Numbered from the stretch's first letter, positions 43,535 through 52,237 are shown. The stretch: 64,000 nt of DNA from Burkholderia sp. NRF60-BP8 (GCF_001522585.2 NZ_CP013374.1:620001-684000), one strand, 5' to 3'. A program made the numbers and translations. Notes: a model not told the origin generated them from the letters alone.

Positions 43535-44026
43535 TCAGAAAACACCTAGCGCCAGCCCGGCGGCAAGCCCTGCACCCAGTTCGGCGCAACGCGCGAGCGC
43601 GTCGCGGTCGATCGTCTTCGTCGCGAGAATCCGCTCCGGCGTCTGGGCATGCGTGCAGACGATCAGGCCGGGCGCGACGTTCTTGAGCCGCCATCCGGTC
43701 GCGATCCGGTCGATCTGGCGCAATGCATTCTGTCCGTCGCTTCCCGCGCAGATCATCGCCGCATACGGACGGCCGTTCACGCGATCGAGCGCCGCGTAGT
43801 AGCAGCGATCGAAGAAATCCTTCATCAGCCCCGACATCGCCGCAAGATTCTCCGGCGTCGCGAACAGGTATGCGTCGGCGGCCAGCACGTCGTCCGCGCT
43901 CGTCGCGTCCGCGCGCTGCAGCCTGACGTCGACGCCGGGCTGCTCGCGAGCCGCGCCGGCAGCCGCTTCGGCCATCTGCTGCGTGCCTCCGGTCATCGTG
44001 TGATAGACGATCAACAGCGTCTTCAT
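43535..44026 (-). CDS. Flavodoxin-like / NADPH-dependent FMN reductase family protein
   Basis: A 163-residue flavodoxin-fold protein. The phosphate-binding loop is YHTMTGGTQQMAEAA (residues 8-22), followed by YLFATPENLAAMSGLMKDFFDRCYY, where the flavin ring is normally stacked. It could be an electron carrier or a small quinone/FMN reductase. The start at 44026 places the flavin loop at the N terminus as expected. 108 bases separate it from its convergent DUF2889 neighbour. Confidence 0.85.
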   Translation of the reverse strand: MKTLLIVYHTMTGGTQQMAEAAAGAAREQPGVDVRLQRADATSADDVLAADAYLFATPENLAAMSGLMKDFFDRCYYAALDRVNGRPYAAMICAGSDGQNALRQIDRIATGWRLKNVAPGLIVCTHAQTPERILATKTIDRDALARCAELGAGLAAGLALGVF

Positions 44027-44200
44027 GGATAGTTGCTCGCAATCGGCTTCGGATGCGCCGACGGTATCGTCGAGTTTGGCTCGATGGCCGGTCGGCACGG
44101 GTGGGCGCCATTTTTCGGTCGTTTTCCCCCGGATCGGCCGGCTTCGTGCATTGCAACGATTTCGATTGGCCCGCGCTTGCGGATGCTTCCGGCCGCGCAT

Positions 44201-44854
44201 TCAGTCCTGCATGCGATGCGATGCTGTGCCGTCGTCCGGTCGCGCGTAGTACGCGAGGAACATGTCGGCGGCCGATTCCGCCACTTTCTGCTGTTCCTGC
44301 GCCGTCAACGGCGGCTGGCCCATCGTGATCTGCGGCCAGAACGCGAATGCCTTCACGGCCCCATGCAATTGATGCGCGGCGAACACCGGATCGGCGACCG
44401 ACAGACGACCGGCGGCCGCAGCCGCACGCACCCAGATCGTGACGTCTTCCTCGCGCTCGCCGAGGCGTTCGACCATGTCGCGCGCGCGCTCCGGCGAATG
44501 GATGGCCGCGCCGATCGCGACACGCGCCAGCGCGATGAACGCCTCGTCGTTCATCAACCGCAATTTGCGGTCGAGCAGCGCGAGCAGTTGCTCGCGCAGC
44601 GGCACGTCGGCGCGATAGGTCGGCGAGTTGCCGGTCCGCGTCGCATCCCACAGCTTGTTCAGGATCGCGGCGAACAGCGTCTCCTTGCCCGGGAAGTGGT
44701 TGTAGACGGTGCGCTTCGACACGTCCGCGCGCGCAGCGATGCGATCCATGCTCGTCGCATCATAGCCCGCCGCAAGAAATTCCTCGATCGCCGCGTCGAC
44801 GATGGCCGCGCGCTTTCGGTCGGTCAGACGCTGAGGGGGAGTGCTGTTATCCAT
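44201..44854 (-). CDS. TetR-family regulator
   Basis: A 217-residue TetR protein; the HTH is at residues 14-60 (AAIEEFLAAGYDATSMDRIAARADVSKRTVYNHFPGKETLF), followed by an all-helical ligand domain. It is divergent from the metallo-hydrolase gene, 83 bases apart, and two operator-like repeats occupy this gap, so autorepression and control of the hydrolase are likely. Ligand unknown. Confidence 0.92.
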   Translation of the reverse strand: MDNSTPPQRLTDRKRAAIVDAAIEEFLAAGYDATSMDRIAARADVSKRTVYNHFPGKETLFAAILNKLWDATRTGNSPTYRADVPLREQLLALLDRKLRLMNDEAFIALARVAIGAAIHSPERARDMVERLGEREEDVTIWVRAAAAAGRLSVADPVFAAHQLHGAVKAFAFWPQITMGQPPLTAQEQQKVAESAADMFLAYYARPDDGTASHRMQD

Positions 44855-44864
44855 TCGGAAATTT

Positions 44865-44880
44865 TACACTGGGCAGTTTA
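44865..44880. promoter_or_regulatory. TetR operator, imperfect copy
   Basis: TACACT-GGGC-AGTTTA, an imperfect form of the palindrome at 44899-44914 (10 of 12 arm bases equal). Located 10 bases from the tetR start. Confidence 0.55.
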
Positions 44881-44898
44881 CTTATCCCAAAAATAAAC

Positions 44899-44914
44899 TA
44901 CACTGTTTAGTGTA
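44899..44914. promoter_or_regulatory. TetR operator, perfect palindrome
   Basis: TACACT-GTTT-AGTGTA with perfect 6-base arms, 34 bases from the imperfect copy (about three helical turns) and 23 bases before the hydrolase start, overlapping an AT-rich promoter zone. Confidence 0.65.
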
Positions 44915-44937
44915 CTTTATTCTCCGGATGATCCGAC

Positions 44938-46062
44938 ATGGCATCGCCTCTCGTTATGATTCACCGCATCCTGGGGTTCGCGGCAGCCCGACGTGGCCGG
45001 ACGCTGTCCGGCAGTTCGCCGCAGCACAATGGCGAGCGCTTTGCCAATGTCGCCCCGCGACCCGCGGAAGGATTGGGGAAGACGTTGAGAATCGCATGGA
45101 ACATGCTGATCAACAAGCCGCGTCATACCGTGCCCGCCGGTGCGTTGCCCGTCGATTCGCTGACCCGCGCGGAACTCGACGCGGCGCCCGATTGCAGCCT
45201 GTACCGGCTCGGCCATTCGACGCTGTTGCTGAAATTGCGCGGCGAATTCTGGCTGACCGATCCGGTCTTTGCCGAGCGCGCGTCGCCGTTTCGGCGCATC
45301 GGCCCCAAGCGCTTTCATGCGCCGCCGATCGCGTTGGAAGATCTTCCGCCGCTGCGTGGCGTGATCCTGTCGCACGATCATTACGATCACCTCGACCGCG
45401 ACACGGTGCTCGCGCTCGCCGCCACCACGGGCGTGTTCGTGACGACGCTGGGCGTCGGCGATCGGCTGATCGAATGGGGTATCGACGCGAACAAGGTCCG
45501 CCAGCTCGACTGGTGGCAAAGCATGGACGTGGCCGGGCTGACGCTGACGGCGACGCCGGCGCAGCACTTCTCGGGCCGTAGCCTGTTCGACGGCAACAGT
45601 ACGCTGTGGGCGTCGTGGGTGATCGTCGACGACGACCTGCGTCTGTTCTTCAGCGGCGATACGGGTTATTTCGACGGCTTCCGGGAGATCGGCGAACGCC
45701 TCGGGCCATTCGACGTCACGCTGATCGAAACAGGCGCCTATGATGCGCAATGGCCGTACGTGCACATGCAGCCGGAAGAAACCATGCAGGCGCACATCGA
45801 TTTGCGCGGACGCTGGCTGATCCCGATCCACAACGGCACGTTCGACCTCGCCATGCATCGGTGGCAGGAGCCGTTCGAGCGTGTGACGGCGTTGGCGCTC
45901 GTGCGCGGCATCGAGCTGTCGACACCGAGGATGGGCGAACGCGTCGATCTCGGCGCACCGCATCGTGGTGAGCGCTGGTGGCGCACGGTCGACGAGCGCG
46001 CGGCAGCGCCGGCGACGAAATCGCGACGCTGGCAGCTTTGCGCATCGCAGGCAACGAAGTAG
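44938..46062 (+). CDS. Metallo-beta-lactamase-fold hydrolase (NAPE-PLD/RomA-like)
   Basis: A 374-residue MBL-fold protein. The metal motif is ILSHDHYDHLD (about residues 142-152), with further ligands in TPAQHFSGR, LFFSGDTGYF and IPIHNGTFDLA. The motif order and GHSTLLLKLRGEFWLTDPVF are characteristic of the NAPE-PLD/RomA group. The N-terminal 60 residues are basic with a weak hydrophobic stretch, possibly membrane-associated. Substrates could be phospholipids or other phosphoesters. Divergent TetR and twin operators suggest inducible expression. Confidence 0.87.
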   Translation: MASPLVMIHRILGFAAARRGRTLSGSSPQHNGERFANVAPRPAEGLGKTLRIAWNMLINKPRHTVPAGALPVDSLTRAELDAAPDCSLYRLGHSTLLLKLRGEFWLTDPVFAERASPFRRIGPKRFHAPPIALEDLPPLRGVILSHDHYDHLDRDTVLALAATTGVFVTTLGVGDRLIEWGIDANKVRQLDWWQSMDVAGLTLTATPAQHFSGRSLFDGNSTLWASWVIVDDDLRLFFSGDTGYFDGFREIGERLGPFDVTLIETGAYDAQWPYVHMQPEETMQAHIDLRGRWLIPIHNGTFDLAMHRWQEPFERVTALALVRGIELSTPRMGERVDLGAPHRGERWWRTVDERAAAPATKSRRWQLCASQATK

Positions 46063-46189
46063 CCCGCCGGTCGCGGCACGTGCCTCCCGAGTAGATGGCG
46101 GCGCCACGATTCCGGGTGGTGCACGCGTTGCCGGCCTCGCCGCACGTCGGCGGGCTGTCTGTCGATCCGATTACCCGAGTAGAGAAGGC

Positions 46190-47206
46190 ATGCATCCGGT
46201 ACCCGTCCAATACATACCCGGCCAACGAGACGAGGATGTCGGCATCGCGACATTCGATCACGCAGGCCACCGTCCGACCCGCCGCAGCCGCGAGAAAGAG
46301 CTGCGACAGACGCTCGCGGAGCGCGTCGCGAAATGGACCGAAGGCGTCGATCACCTCGATACGGCCATTCCCAACCTGAGCTTTCATCGAAGGGAAGCGC
46401 CAACGCTGCCGATGGAATGCATGGTCGAACCGAGCTTCGGCCTCGTCGTTCAGGGCGCGAAGCGAGTCATGCAGAGCGGAGACGCCTATATTTACGACGC
46501 CGACCGCTTTCTGATCACGTCCCTCGATCTGCCCGGTTCGACGCAGATCATCGAGGCCAGCTCCGACAAACCGTTTCTCGGGCTGGGTCTCAAGCTCGAT
46601 TTCCGCGTCATGGCCGAGTTGATGATGCAAGTCGCACCGGATCACGACGATACGCCTGCAGGCCGCGGACTCGTCGTCGGCGACATGACCGAACCGCTGT
46701 ACGACGCGCTGAACCGGTTACTCGCGTTGCTGGACGACCCGAACGCCATTCCCGTTCTCGCACCGTACGTCGAGCGGGAAATTTACTATCGGCTGCTGAC
46801 GAGCGACCAGGGCGCGCGGCTACGCCAGATTGCGTCCACCGGCAGTCAGTGCAATCGCGTGTCACGCGCGATCCGGTGGTTGCGCGCTCACTATGACGAG
46901 TCGTTGCGCGTCGATGATCTCGCGGCGCAGGTTCAGATGAGCAGTTCGACCTTCCATCACCACTTCCGTCAGCTCACCGGCATGAGTCCGTTGCAGTATC
47001 AGAAATGGATACGGCTCAACGAGGCACGTCGGCTGATGCTGGCTGAGCGGCTCGACGCTGCGTCGGCGGCCTTCCGCGTCGGGTATGCGAGCCCAACCCA
47101 GTTCAATCGGGAATATAGCCGGCTGTTCGGCAATTCCCCGCGAAGGGATATCGATAGCCTGCGAGGGGGCGCGGACGTCGCGCTATCGATCGTGGCGAGT
47201 TATTGA
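46190..47206 (+). CDS. AraC-family regulator (AraC_N type)
   Basis: A 338-residue regulator: N-terminal AraC_N domain (about 45-205; AIPNLSFHRREAPTLPMECMVEPSFGLVVQGAKRVM, LITSLDLPGSTQI) and a double HTH at residues 235-325 (LAAQVQMSSSTFHHHFRQLTGMSPLQYQKWIRLNEARRLML, VGYASPTQFNREYSRLFG). The start at 46190 follows AGAGAAGG. It is of the same subtype as the AraC gene at 59708. It lies 128 bases after the MBL gene on the same strand and is the last gene before the centromere region. Confidence 0.9.
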   Translation: MHPVPVQYIPGQRDEDVGIATFDHAGHRPTRRSREKELRQTLAERVAKWTEGVDHLDTAIPNLSFHRREAPTLPMECMVEPSFGLVVQGAKRVMQSGDAYIYDADRFLITSLDLPGSTQIIEASSDKPFLGLGLKLDFRVMAELMMQVAPDHDDTPAGRGLVVGDMTEPLYDALNRLLALLDDPNAIPVLAPYVEREIYYRLLTSDQGARLRQIASTGSQCNRVSRAIRWLRAHYDESLRVDDLAAQVQMSSSTFHHHFRQLTGMSPLQYQKWIRLNEARRLMLAERLDAASAAFRVGYASPTQFNREYSRLFGNSPRRDIDSLRGGADVALSIVASY

Positions 47207-47407
47207 TCGCGCTGGGCGACGGGGAAGATGTGCCGGCATTGGACGGGGCCGCGAAGTTGGGATCGGCTTCTCGCATGTGGGGTCAAGCGGACATACTCGT
47301 CGTCCGAAGATTACGGTGCACGGGCCGCGCTCCGGATTCCTTCCCCTCCGGCCTGAGCGTCTTCTCGCGATGCTCTGAGATTCCAGGAATCGGGTACCAA
47401 CATATGC

Positions 47408-47423
47408 GTTGTCACGTGACAAC
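47408..47423. promoter_or_regulatory. parS site 1 (exact)
   Basis: GTTGTCACGTGACAAC, perfect 16-bp palindrome, equal to the parS of the third Bcc replicon as I recall it. The copy farthest from parA, 716 bases before site 2. Confidence 0.9.
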
Positions 47424-48123
47424 TGGCGCTAAATATAGGCGCACGTGGCGCCGAATTGGCGGCTCGACGCGACTCAGCGGAGCCTCGGCCTTCCGGCACA
47501 TCGACAACTTTCTGCGGCGTCTGTCGAGAAATGTATCAAAAACCACAAATCACGTATCGATAAGAACAAATCCGCACGCGATCTCACCAACTTTCTCCGT
47601 CGGTGCGCTGAAATAGCATACGCCCCCATTTCCAGGCGCCGTAGCGCTCATTTTGCGTGAAACAACATGAAGAATGTGGCGCAAGCCATTGCCGTACAAG
47701 GATTTCTGGCGGACTGCAATTTTCAGAGAATGTTTCACGACCCGGCCCGTTTGGGTTGTCCCGCCGATCTGACACACTGATTCGGCGCCAATTGCAGCCT
47801 ATATGCGCGGCAATCTCGACACTTTGCAGTCCTCGGGCGCAGAGCACCACTGCCTGTAACGAAGCTATCCCCTGCCCTACCGATCGGCGCCTGTGACAAC
47901 GCCCACTCCCTTTCACTAAATAGGGACACATCATCGCCATTGCGATATCCCGTTTGAAGCATGCCACGACAATCGCCCCCGGTATTGTTTCAGAACGCGA
48001 GCGCACGCGCGACGATAGAGGAGTCAAACGTCCGGTCTTGTCCGGATCTCGCTAAGCCAGAGGTCGATTGCGCGTCGCTTCATATTTGCCTCCCGCTGTG
48101 TGAGCTTCCAAACATCGGCTCCT

Positions 48124-48139
48124 GTTGTCACGTGACAAC
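48124..48139. promoter_or_regulatory. parS site 2 (exact)
   Basis: Second exact GTTGTCACGTGACAAC. Confidence 0.9.
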
Positions 48140-48288
48140 TCGCCGATTCACTGACGGGCTCGGCGGACCTAAAGCGATCGACGACAGCTTTTTCTGAGCA
48201 TATGCCTGTTGCATAGTGAAGATCGGCCCAGCCGCGACAACTCCTTTGAGGATCGCGAAGTAGCGCCGAGAGGGTGCGGGTGGCTGCG

Positions 48289-48304
48289 TTTGTCACGTGA
48301 CAAC
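48289..48304. promoter_or_regulatory. parS site 3 (one mismatch)
   Basis: TTTGTCACGTGACAAC: the first base differs from the perfect palindrome; the 14-base core is intact. Confidence 0.82.
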
Positions 48305-48444
48305 TCATCTCGTTGCCGGATAAGCATATGCGGTCATGGGCTGCGCACTAGGACTGGGACAAAGCGATTTCTCCCCGTTCGAGTCGCAATTGCATCGAAG
48401 ATTCCTCGAGACGTATGTCCTTGGAGGAAGCCGGTGTTCAGCGG

Positions 48445-48460
48445 CTTGTCACGTGACAAC
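48445..48460. promoter_or_regulatory. parS site 4 (one mismatch)
   Basis: CTTGTCACGTGACAAC: only the first base differs. Sites 2 to 4 are spaced 165 and 156 bases apart. Confidence 0.82.
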
Positions 48461-48668
48461 TATTCACACTCTCGACAACATCAAGGGCTCGGATCCGTAT
48501 CGAGCCGCGGATGAAATCAACGCACGATGAGGCACCAAGTACTCGTGCAATGTTTTCACTATCAATGTCGAAGAAAGTTGTATTCCTCCAACTTATGTTT
48601 TTCTCAATCATGATCGAGCGCCTTTATCACGCCATTGCTTACGAATAGCGTCTTGGCCATCTGGCCTA

Positions 48669-48684
48669 TTTGTCACGTAACAAC
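48669..48684. promoter_or_regulatory. parS-like site 5 (two mismatches)
   Basis: TTTGTCACGTAACAAC: mismatches at base 1 and in the second half of the core (GTAA for GTGA). It lies 41 bases upstream of the parA -35 element, so ParB bound here could influence parAB transcription. Confidence 0.6.
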
Positions 48685-48725
48685 CACAACGACCAATAAA
48701 ACGTCCGCGATCTCGAGTACTTTTC

Positions 48726-48754
48726 TGGACATTTCATGAATAACTACATATATT
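48726..48754 (+). promoter_or_regulatory. Sigma-70 promoter of parAB
   Basis: TGGACA (5 of 6) and TATATT (5 of 6) separated by exactly 17 bases. The predicted transcript starts near 48761, followed by GGAG before the parA ATG. Confidence 0.65.
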
Positions 48755-48779
48755 ACGCAAAACTCCGTGGAGAAATTCA

Positions 48780-49475
48780 ATGGCTTTCAAGATCGCCGTC
48801 AGTAATCAAAAAGGTGGAACTGGAAAGACGACCATCTCCGTCAATATCGCGGCTGCGTTCGAAGCCGGCGGCAACAAGGTCGCGCTGATCGATGCCGACC
48901 CCCAAGGCACTTCTGTCCGTTGGGTCACGAGTGGCGAGAACACACTCCCGATGACGGTCCTGTCGCTGGCGCCCGCCGGTCGCGGCATCGGCGGCGAGAT
49001 CAAGAAGCAGGACGCAAATTTCGACGTGATCGTCGTCGACTGCCCCGGCAACCTCGAAGATCCGCGTATTGCATCCGTCCTCGAAGTGGCGGACTTCTGC
49101 CTCGTGCCACTTTCGCCGTCGCCGGCCGATCTGTACAGCACCGTCGCGATGATCCGCATGATCGAGTCAATGCGCGCCGTTCGAAATCCTCAACTTTCTT
49201 CCGCATTAATGCTGAATAGCGTCAATGGAAGAACTAAAATGCGTGAAGAAATTTTAAAAATTCTAAGAGCTGAAGAAATAGGGGAGCATCTGCTCGATAG
49301 CCAGATCGCGCAACGCGAGGTCTATCGTCAGACGTTCGCACTCGGCACCACGATCCATCACCACAATCGATATCTGAAGGGCCTGAAGGAAGCCCGTGCG
49401 GAAATCGAAAAGCTGGTCACGGAAATGGCCCAATACATCGCGTCGACGCGCGCTACCGGAGCTGCCCATGGCTAA
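48780..49475 (+). CDS. parA: ParA partition ATPase
   Basis: A 231-residue deviant Walker-type ATPase without an N-terminal HTH. The Walker A' motif is KGGTGKTT (residues 11-18) with the signature first Lys; the A'/switch segment is LIDADPQGT (37-45), and FDVIVVDCPGN is the Walker B region. With ParB and the parS sites it segregates this replicon. Preceded by GGAGAAATTCA. The last eight bases overlap the parB start (ATGGCTAA), so translation is coupled. Odd: an AT-rich, rare-codon patch at 49186-49287 (TTA, CTA, AGA, ATA codons) unlike the rest of the gene. Confidence 0.97.
   Translation: MAFKIAVSNQKGGTGKTTISVNIAAAFEAGGNKVALIDADPQGTSVRWVTSGENTLPMTVLSLAPAGRGIGGEIKKQDANFDVIVVDCPGNLEDPRIASVLEVADFCLVPLSPSPADLYSTVAMIRMIESMRAVRNPQLSSALMLNSVNGRTKMREEILKILRAEEIGEHLLDSQIAQREVYRQTFALGTTIHHHNRYLKGLKEARAEIEKLVTEMAQYIASTRATGAAHG
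49186..49287. other. AT-rich rare-codon patch inside parA
   Basis: About 100 bases with clearly low GC (codons such as ATT, TTA, AAA, CTA, AGA, ATA) within a gene otherwise strongly GC3-biased. It encodes about residues 137-169, from NPQLSSALM to RAEEIGEHL. Boundaries are abrupt. It could be a recombined segment, a pause region or an embedded DNA site. Confidence 0.6.
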
Positions 49476-50499
49476 GGACACCTCGAAAGACAAGAAGCCG
49501 GCCGGCAACCTGCATCTGGCAGCCGGCCTGTTGCGCGGGCTCGCGCAGGAAAATGCGGCGCTTGAGACGCGGCTGCCCGAACCGGCGGCCGCATCGGCTG
49601 CCGTCGTCGAAGCGACGCCCGCCAGTGCCCCGGCAGCAACCGCGCCCGCCGATACGCCCGATCTGGGCGCGCCGCAGAAGGTGCTGGTCAAGGACTGCAT
49701 CCCGAACCCTTTCAACCCGCGCGTGTTCTACTCGGAATCGAGCCTGCACGAGCTCGCACTGACGTTGAAACGGGAAGGGCAGATCGAGCCGATCAAGGTT
49801 ACGCGGCTCCCCGAATTTCCCGGCAAGCTCGTCGTGATCGACGGGCAACGCCGGCTGCGTGCGACGAGCATCAACGGCGACGAAACGATCAATGCGACGT
49901 TCCGCACGGATCACACGCCCGAGCAGCTCTATACGATCGCGTATCGGGCAAACCACGACCACGAACGCCAGACGATCTTCGACGATGCGGTCGCGTGGAA
50001 ACGCCTCCTGGACGAAAAAGTCTTTGCCGACCAGAACACGCTGGCGGAGAAAATCGGCAAGGACAAGGCATCGATCAGCAAGACGCTGTCGCTGAATGCG
50101 TTGCCGAACACGCTGCTGGAGCGGATGGCCAGTGCGAGCGACGTGGTCGGTCTGCAGGCCGCGTACTTCCTGAAGCTGATCTTCGAACGTCTGGGCGAGC
50201 CGACGGCCGACCGGCTGCTGACGGCCGTGATCGACCGGAAGAAATCCGTCCGCGATCTCGAGAATTTCCTGCGGACGCAGAGCGACGGCGCCAAGAAAGC
50301 CGGACGCACGCGCTACAGCGTTCGCCATGACTTCGCGCTCGAATCGCGCGCGATCGGCCAGTTGAAGACTTATCCGGACGGGCGTCTGGACCTGCAACTC
50401 AAGGGAGTCGACGCATCCCACCAGGAAGCGCTTGCCGACAAGCTCAAGACCGTCATCGACGCGTACGTCGCCGATCTGGCGACGGCCACGTCGAAGTAA
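49468..50499 (+). CDS. parB: ParB centromere-binding CTPase
   Basis: A 343-residue ParB-family protein: an N-terminal region with a putative ParA-contact segment (LHLAAGLLRGLAQENAAL), the ParB/Srx CTP-binding domain (about 72-165, with GQRRLRA at 126-132 in place of the usual GERRxRA), the HTH that reads parS (TLAEKIGKDKASISKTLSLN, 191-210), and a C-terminal dimerisation part. The start overlaps the parA end by eight bases. It should bind the upstream GTTGTCACGTGACAAC sites. The linker at residues 35-68 is Ala/Pro-rich. Confidence 0.96.
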   Translation: MAKDTSKDKKPAGNLHLAAGLLRGLAQENAALETRLPEPAAASAAVVEATPASAPAATAPADTPDLGAPQKVLVKDCIPNPFNPRVFYSESSLHELALTLKREGQIEPIKVTRLPEFPGKLVVIDGQRRLRATSINGDETINATFRTDHTPEQLYTIAYRANHDHERQTIFDDAVAWKRLLDEKVFADQNTLAEKIGKDKASISKTLSLNALPNTLLERMASASDVVGLQAAYFLKLIFERLGEPTADRLLTAVIDRKKSVRDLENFLRTQSDGAKKAGRTRYSVRHDFALESRAIGQLKTYPDGRLDLQLKGVDASHQEALADKLKTVIDAYVADLATATSK

Positions 50500-50515
50500 C
50501 GCGCCACCGGCACAA

Positions 50516-50593
50516 GGCCTCGCCTCCGCGCGGCGCCGCGAAGCCGAACCGCACGACGGCTCGGCACACGGCGCACGACAGCGAGGCCTCGCT
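50516..50593. terminator. Possible bidirectional terminator between parB and repA
   Basis: GGCCTCGC (50516-50523) is complementary to GCGAGGCC (50581-50588), closing a long, partly paired loop, and a 14-bp palindrome AGCGAGGCCTCGCT (50580-50593) reaches the repA stop. There is no clear T run. Convergent parB and repA transcripts would end here. Confidence 0.35.
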
Positions 50594-51909
50594 CAGTTGC
50601 CTGCGAGGCTGCTTTTGAGCAGGAATTCCAGCAGGTCGTCCGAGGTCGGCTCCCCCCAGGTGTCGAGCGCCAGCCATCGGAAGAAGCTGGTCTGCGCCAG
50701 CTTGCTCGCCTTCTTTTTCGGCGACAACGTCAAGTCCTTCGAACCCGCCACCGTCTCGTTGTAACGCTCGATCAGCTTGGTCTGGTCGTCGATCTCCAGT
50801 TCGCGGAAATACGCGCCGGCTTCCTCGACCTTCGCCGCCAGATACTTGTCGCGAATCTGTTCCTGCTTGCTCTGCGCGGATTCCTTCGCCGGCGCGACCG
50901 TTTCGGTTCCCTGCCCGTCGGCCAGCGTGTAACCGTGCGTCAAGGCCTTGCGGAAATACGCGGCCACGTTGTCGACGGGCGCCGCATTCTTCTTCGTAGT
51001 CCGATTGAGCGTATAGGCGATCGCCGCCTTGATGCGCTGCACGCCGTATTGCGTGATCAGCCGGCGCGCTTCCGAGCGCGGAATACCGAACTTCGCGACC
51101 TCGTCGACCAGCGCTTCGTTCTTGACGTCGCCGTCTTCGACCGTATCGGTGCTCTCCTTGCGTGTCACCTTGAACTGCACTGCTTCCACGCTGCGGCCGG
51201 ATTTGTGTTCGATCAGCTCGAGCGTGTGGTCCGATACTTCGTTCACCTCCTGGATGCACGGCACCAGGACCTTGCTCTTGAACAGCTTGTATTCCTTGTA
51301 CGACTGCGATGCCTTGTCCTGGCCGAGAATGAGGTCGCGGAATTTCGGCAGCGGAATCTTCGCGGTGATGCCGATCCCTTCGTAGCGCACGGTGTTTTCC
51401 CACAGCGCGAGCGAGTGCGACCGCCGGAACTCGCGAGCGATTCGCATATCGATCAACGCGTAGATTTCGGGATTGAGCAGCTCGCTGCGGATCTGGTCGG
51501 AGAAGCTGTACTTCAGCACCGATTGCTCGAGTTCCGCGCCGGCAAGCAGGCCCGACGCTTTCCAGACCGTCGAACGGTCCGCGGCCAGGTAGTCCCAGTT
51601 GACGACGGTACTGATCAACGAGTTGACCGTGTCCTTCACGTACTTCGTGTTGTTGCTGTTCAATCCGCTCTCGTGCGACAGCGACGCGATCGAGATCGAG
51701 AAGCTCGTCCGGCCCGGTTCGAACGCCTCCTGCCGAAGCGCGTTCTTGATCAACGAGCTGAACATCTTGCGCTGCTGCAGACCGATCTTTCCCGACTTCG
51801 GCGCGATATGAATCGCCTGGACCGCCTTGCGCAGCAAGTCGGGAGGCTCGGGTGTCTGAAACAGCGAAACCTGTTTATCTGAGCCTTTGCTTGCGGGCTT
51901 GCGCGGCAT
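50593..51909 (-). CDS. repA: Replication initiator RepA (Rep_3-type)
   Basis: A 438-residue initiator. The N-terminal two thirds (about 24-250) resemble Rep_3 winged-helix initiators: KIGLQQRKMFSSLIKNALRQ, FSISIASLSHESGLNSNNTKYVKDTVNSLI, WENTVRYEGIGITAKIPLPKFRDLILGQD. Such proteins bind iterons and open the origin; about 150 bases upstream of its start an array of at least sixteen CCCATAANNGGNTACCT-like repeats begins. The C-terminal part carries a polar linker and a helical end (TSFFRWLALDTWGEPTSDDLLEFLL). The position opposite parAB marks this as the replicon's own replication gene. Confidence 0.93.
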   Translation of the reverse strand: MPRKPASKGSDKQVSLFQTPEPPDLLRKAVQAIHIAPKSGKIGLQQRKMFSSLIKNALRQEAFEPGRTSFSISIASLSHESGLNSNNTKYVKDTVNSLISTVVNWDYLAADRSTVWKASGLLAGAELEQSVLKYSFSDQIRSELLNPEIYALIDMRIAREFRRSHSLALWENTVRYEGIGITAKIPLPKFRDLILGQDKASQSYKEYKLFKSKVLVPCIQEVNEVSDHTLELIEHKSGRSVEAVQFKVTRKESTDTVEDGDVKNEALVDEVAKFGIPRSEARRLITQYGVQRIKAAIAYTLNRTTKKNAAPVDNVAAYFRKALTHGYTLADGQGTETVAPAKESAQSKQEQIRDKYLAAKVEEAGAYFRELEIDDQTKLIERYNETVAGSKDLTLSPKKKASKLAQTSFFRWLALDTWGEPTSDDLLEFLLKSSLAGN

Positions 51910-52060
51910 CGTGGTGTCCGGGTAAGGTTGCCTTATTGAAATCGGACTTTATACCTTTTCGTGCCGCGGAGCAACGCCCTTATTCCAGAATCACATTCAA
52001 TATCTCGCCTAACCGACTGATACAGAAGGGAAAATTGATATTGTTATGTTTGTGCGGGAC
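51910..52060. promoter_or_regulatory. repA leader and promoter region
   Basis: An AT-rich 150-base leader between the repA start and the first iteron. On the minus strand a TATAAA element lies about 32 bases before the start codon, but no well-spaced -35 was found. Iterons just beyond suggest autorepression by RepA. Confidence 0.45.
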
Positions 52061-52110
52061 CCCATATCCGTCTACCTTTCGATCAAAAAGCCTCCCAAAA
52101 GTCGCTACCT
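52061..52110 (+). repeat. Iterons 1-2
   Basis: CCCATATCCGTCTACCT (52061-52077) and CCCAAAAGTCGCTACCT (52094-52110), 33 bases apart. Closest to repA, about 150 and 185 bases before its start. Confidence 0.8.
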
Positions 52111-52155
52111 TTCCCGGGTGGACGGAAAAACCCGGCACAAGATTTGCCACCGCAA

Positions 52156-52172
52156 AGGTACCCGTCCATGGG
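52156..52172 (-). repeat. Iteron 3, inverted
   Basis: The reverse complement reads CCCATGGACGGGTACCT. Only this copy and the pair at 53003-53060 are clearly inverted relative to the main array. Confidence 0.8.
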
Positions 52173-52237
52173 GGAAACGGGCGAAATCGATAGCGCCGGG
52201 TGGATGCGTGATGCCCCGCAACATGACCGCGGTTTCT

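Larger units (their letters stand above)
47207..48779. other. Centromere region: gene-free, contains five parS-type sites
   Basis: 1,573 bases with no credible gene, noticeably lower GC than the rest, and five copies of the parS palindrome (47408, 48124, 48289, 48445, 48669) ahead of parA. The frame on the minus strand at 47584-48027 has a faint HTH-like stretch but atypical composition and no good start. Confidence 0.8.

Noticed and set aside
47584..48027. 147-codon minus-strand frame with a faint transposase-like HTH (ARGLQSVEIAAHIGC)
   Set aside because: Only about 25 residues are suggestive, the composition is atypical and no other part of an insertion sequence or inverted repeats was found.
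51910..51960. Precise repA promoter with TATAAA
   Set aside because: The best -35 candidate (TTGCTC) is only 15 bases from TATAAA, so no specific promoter is claimed.
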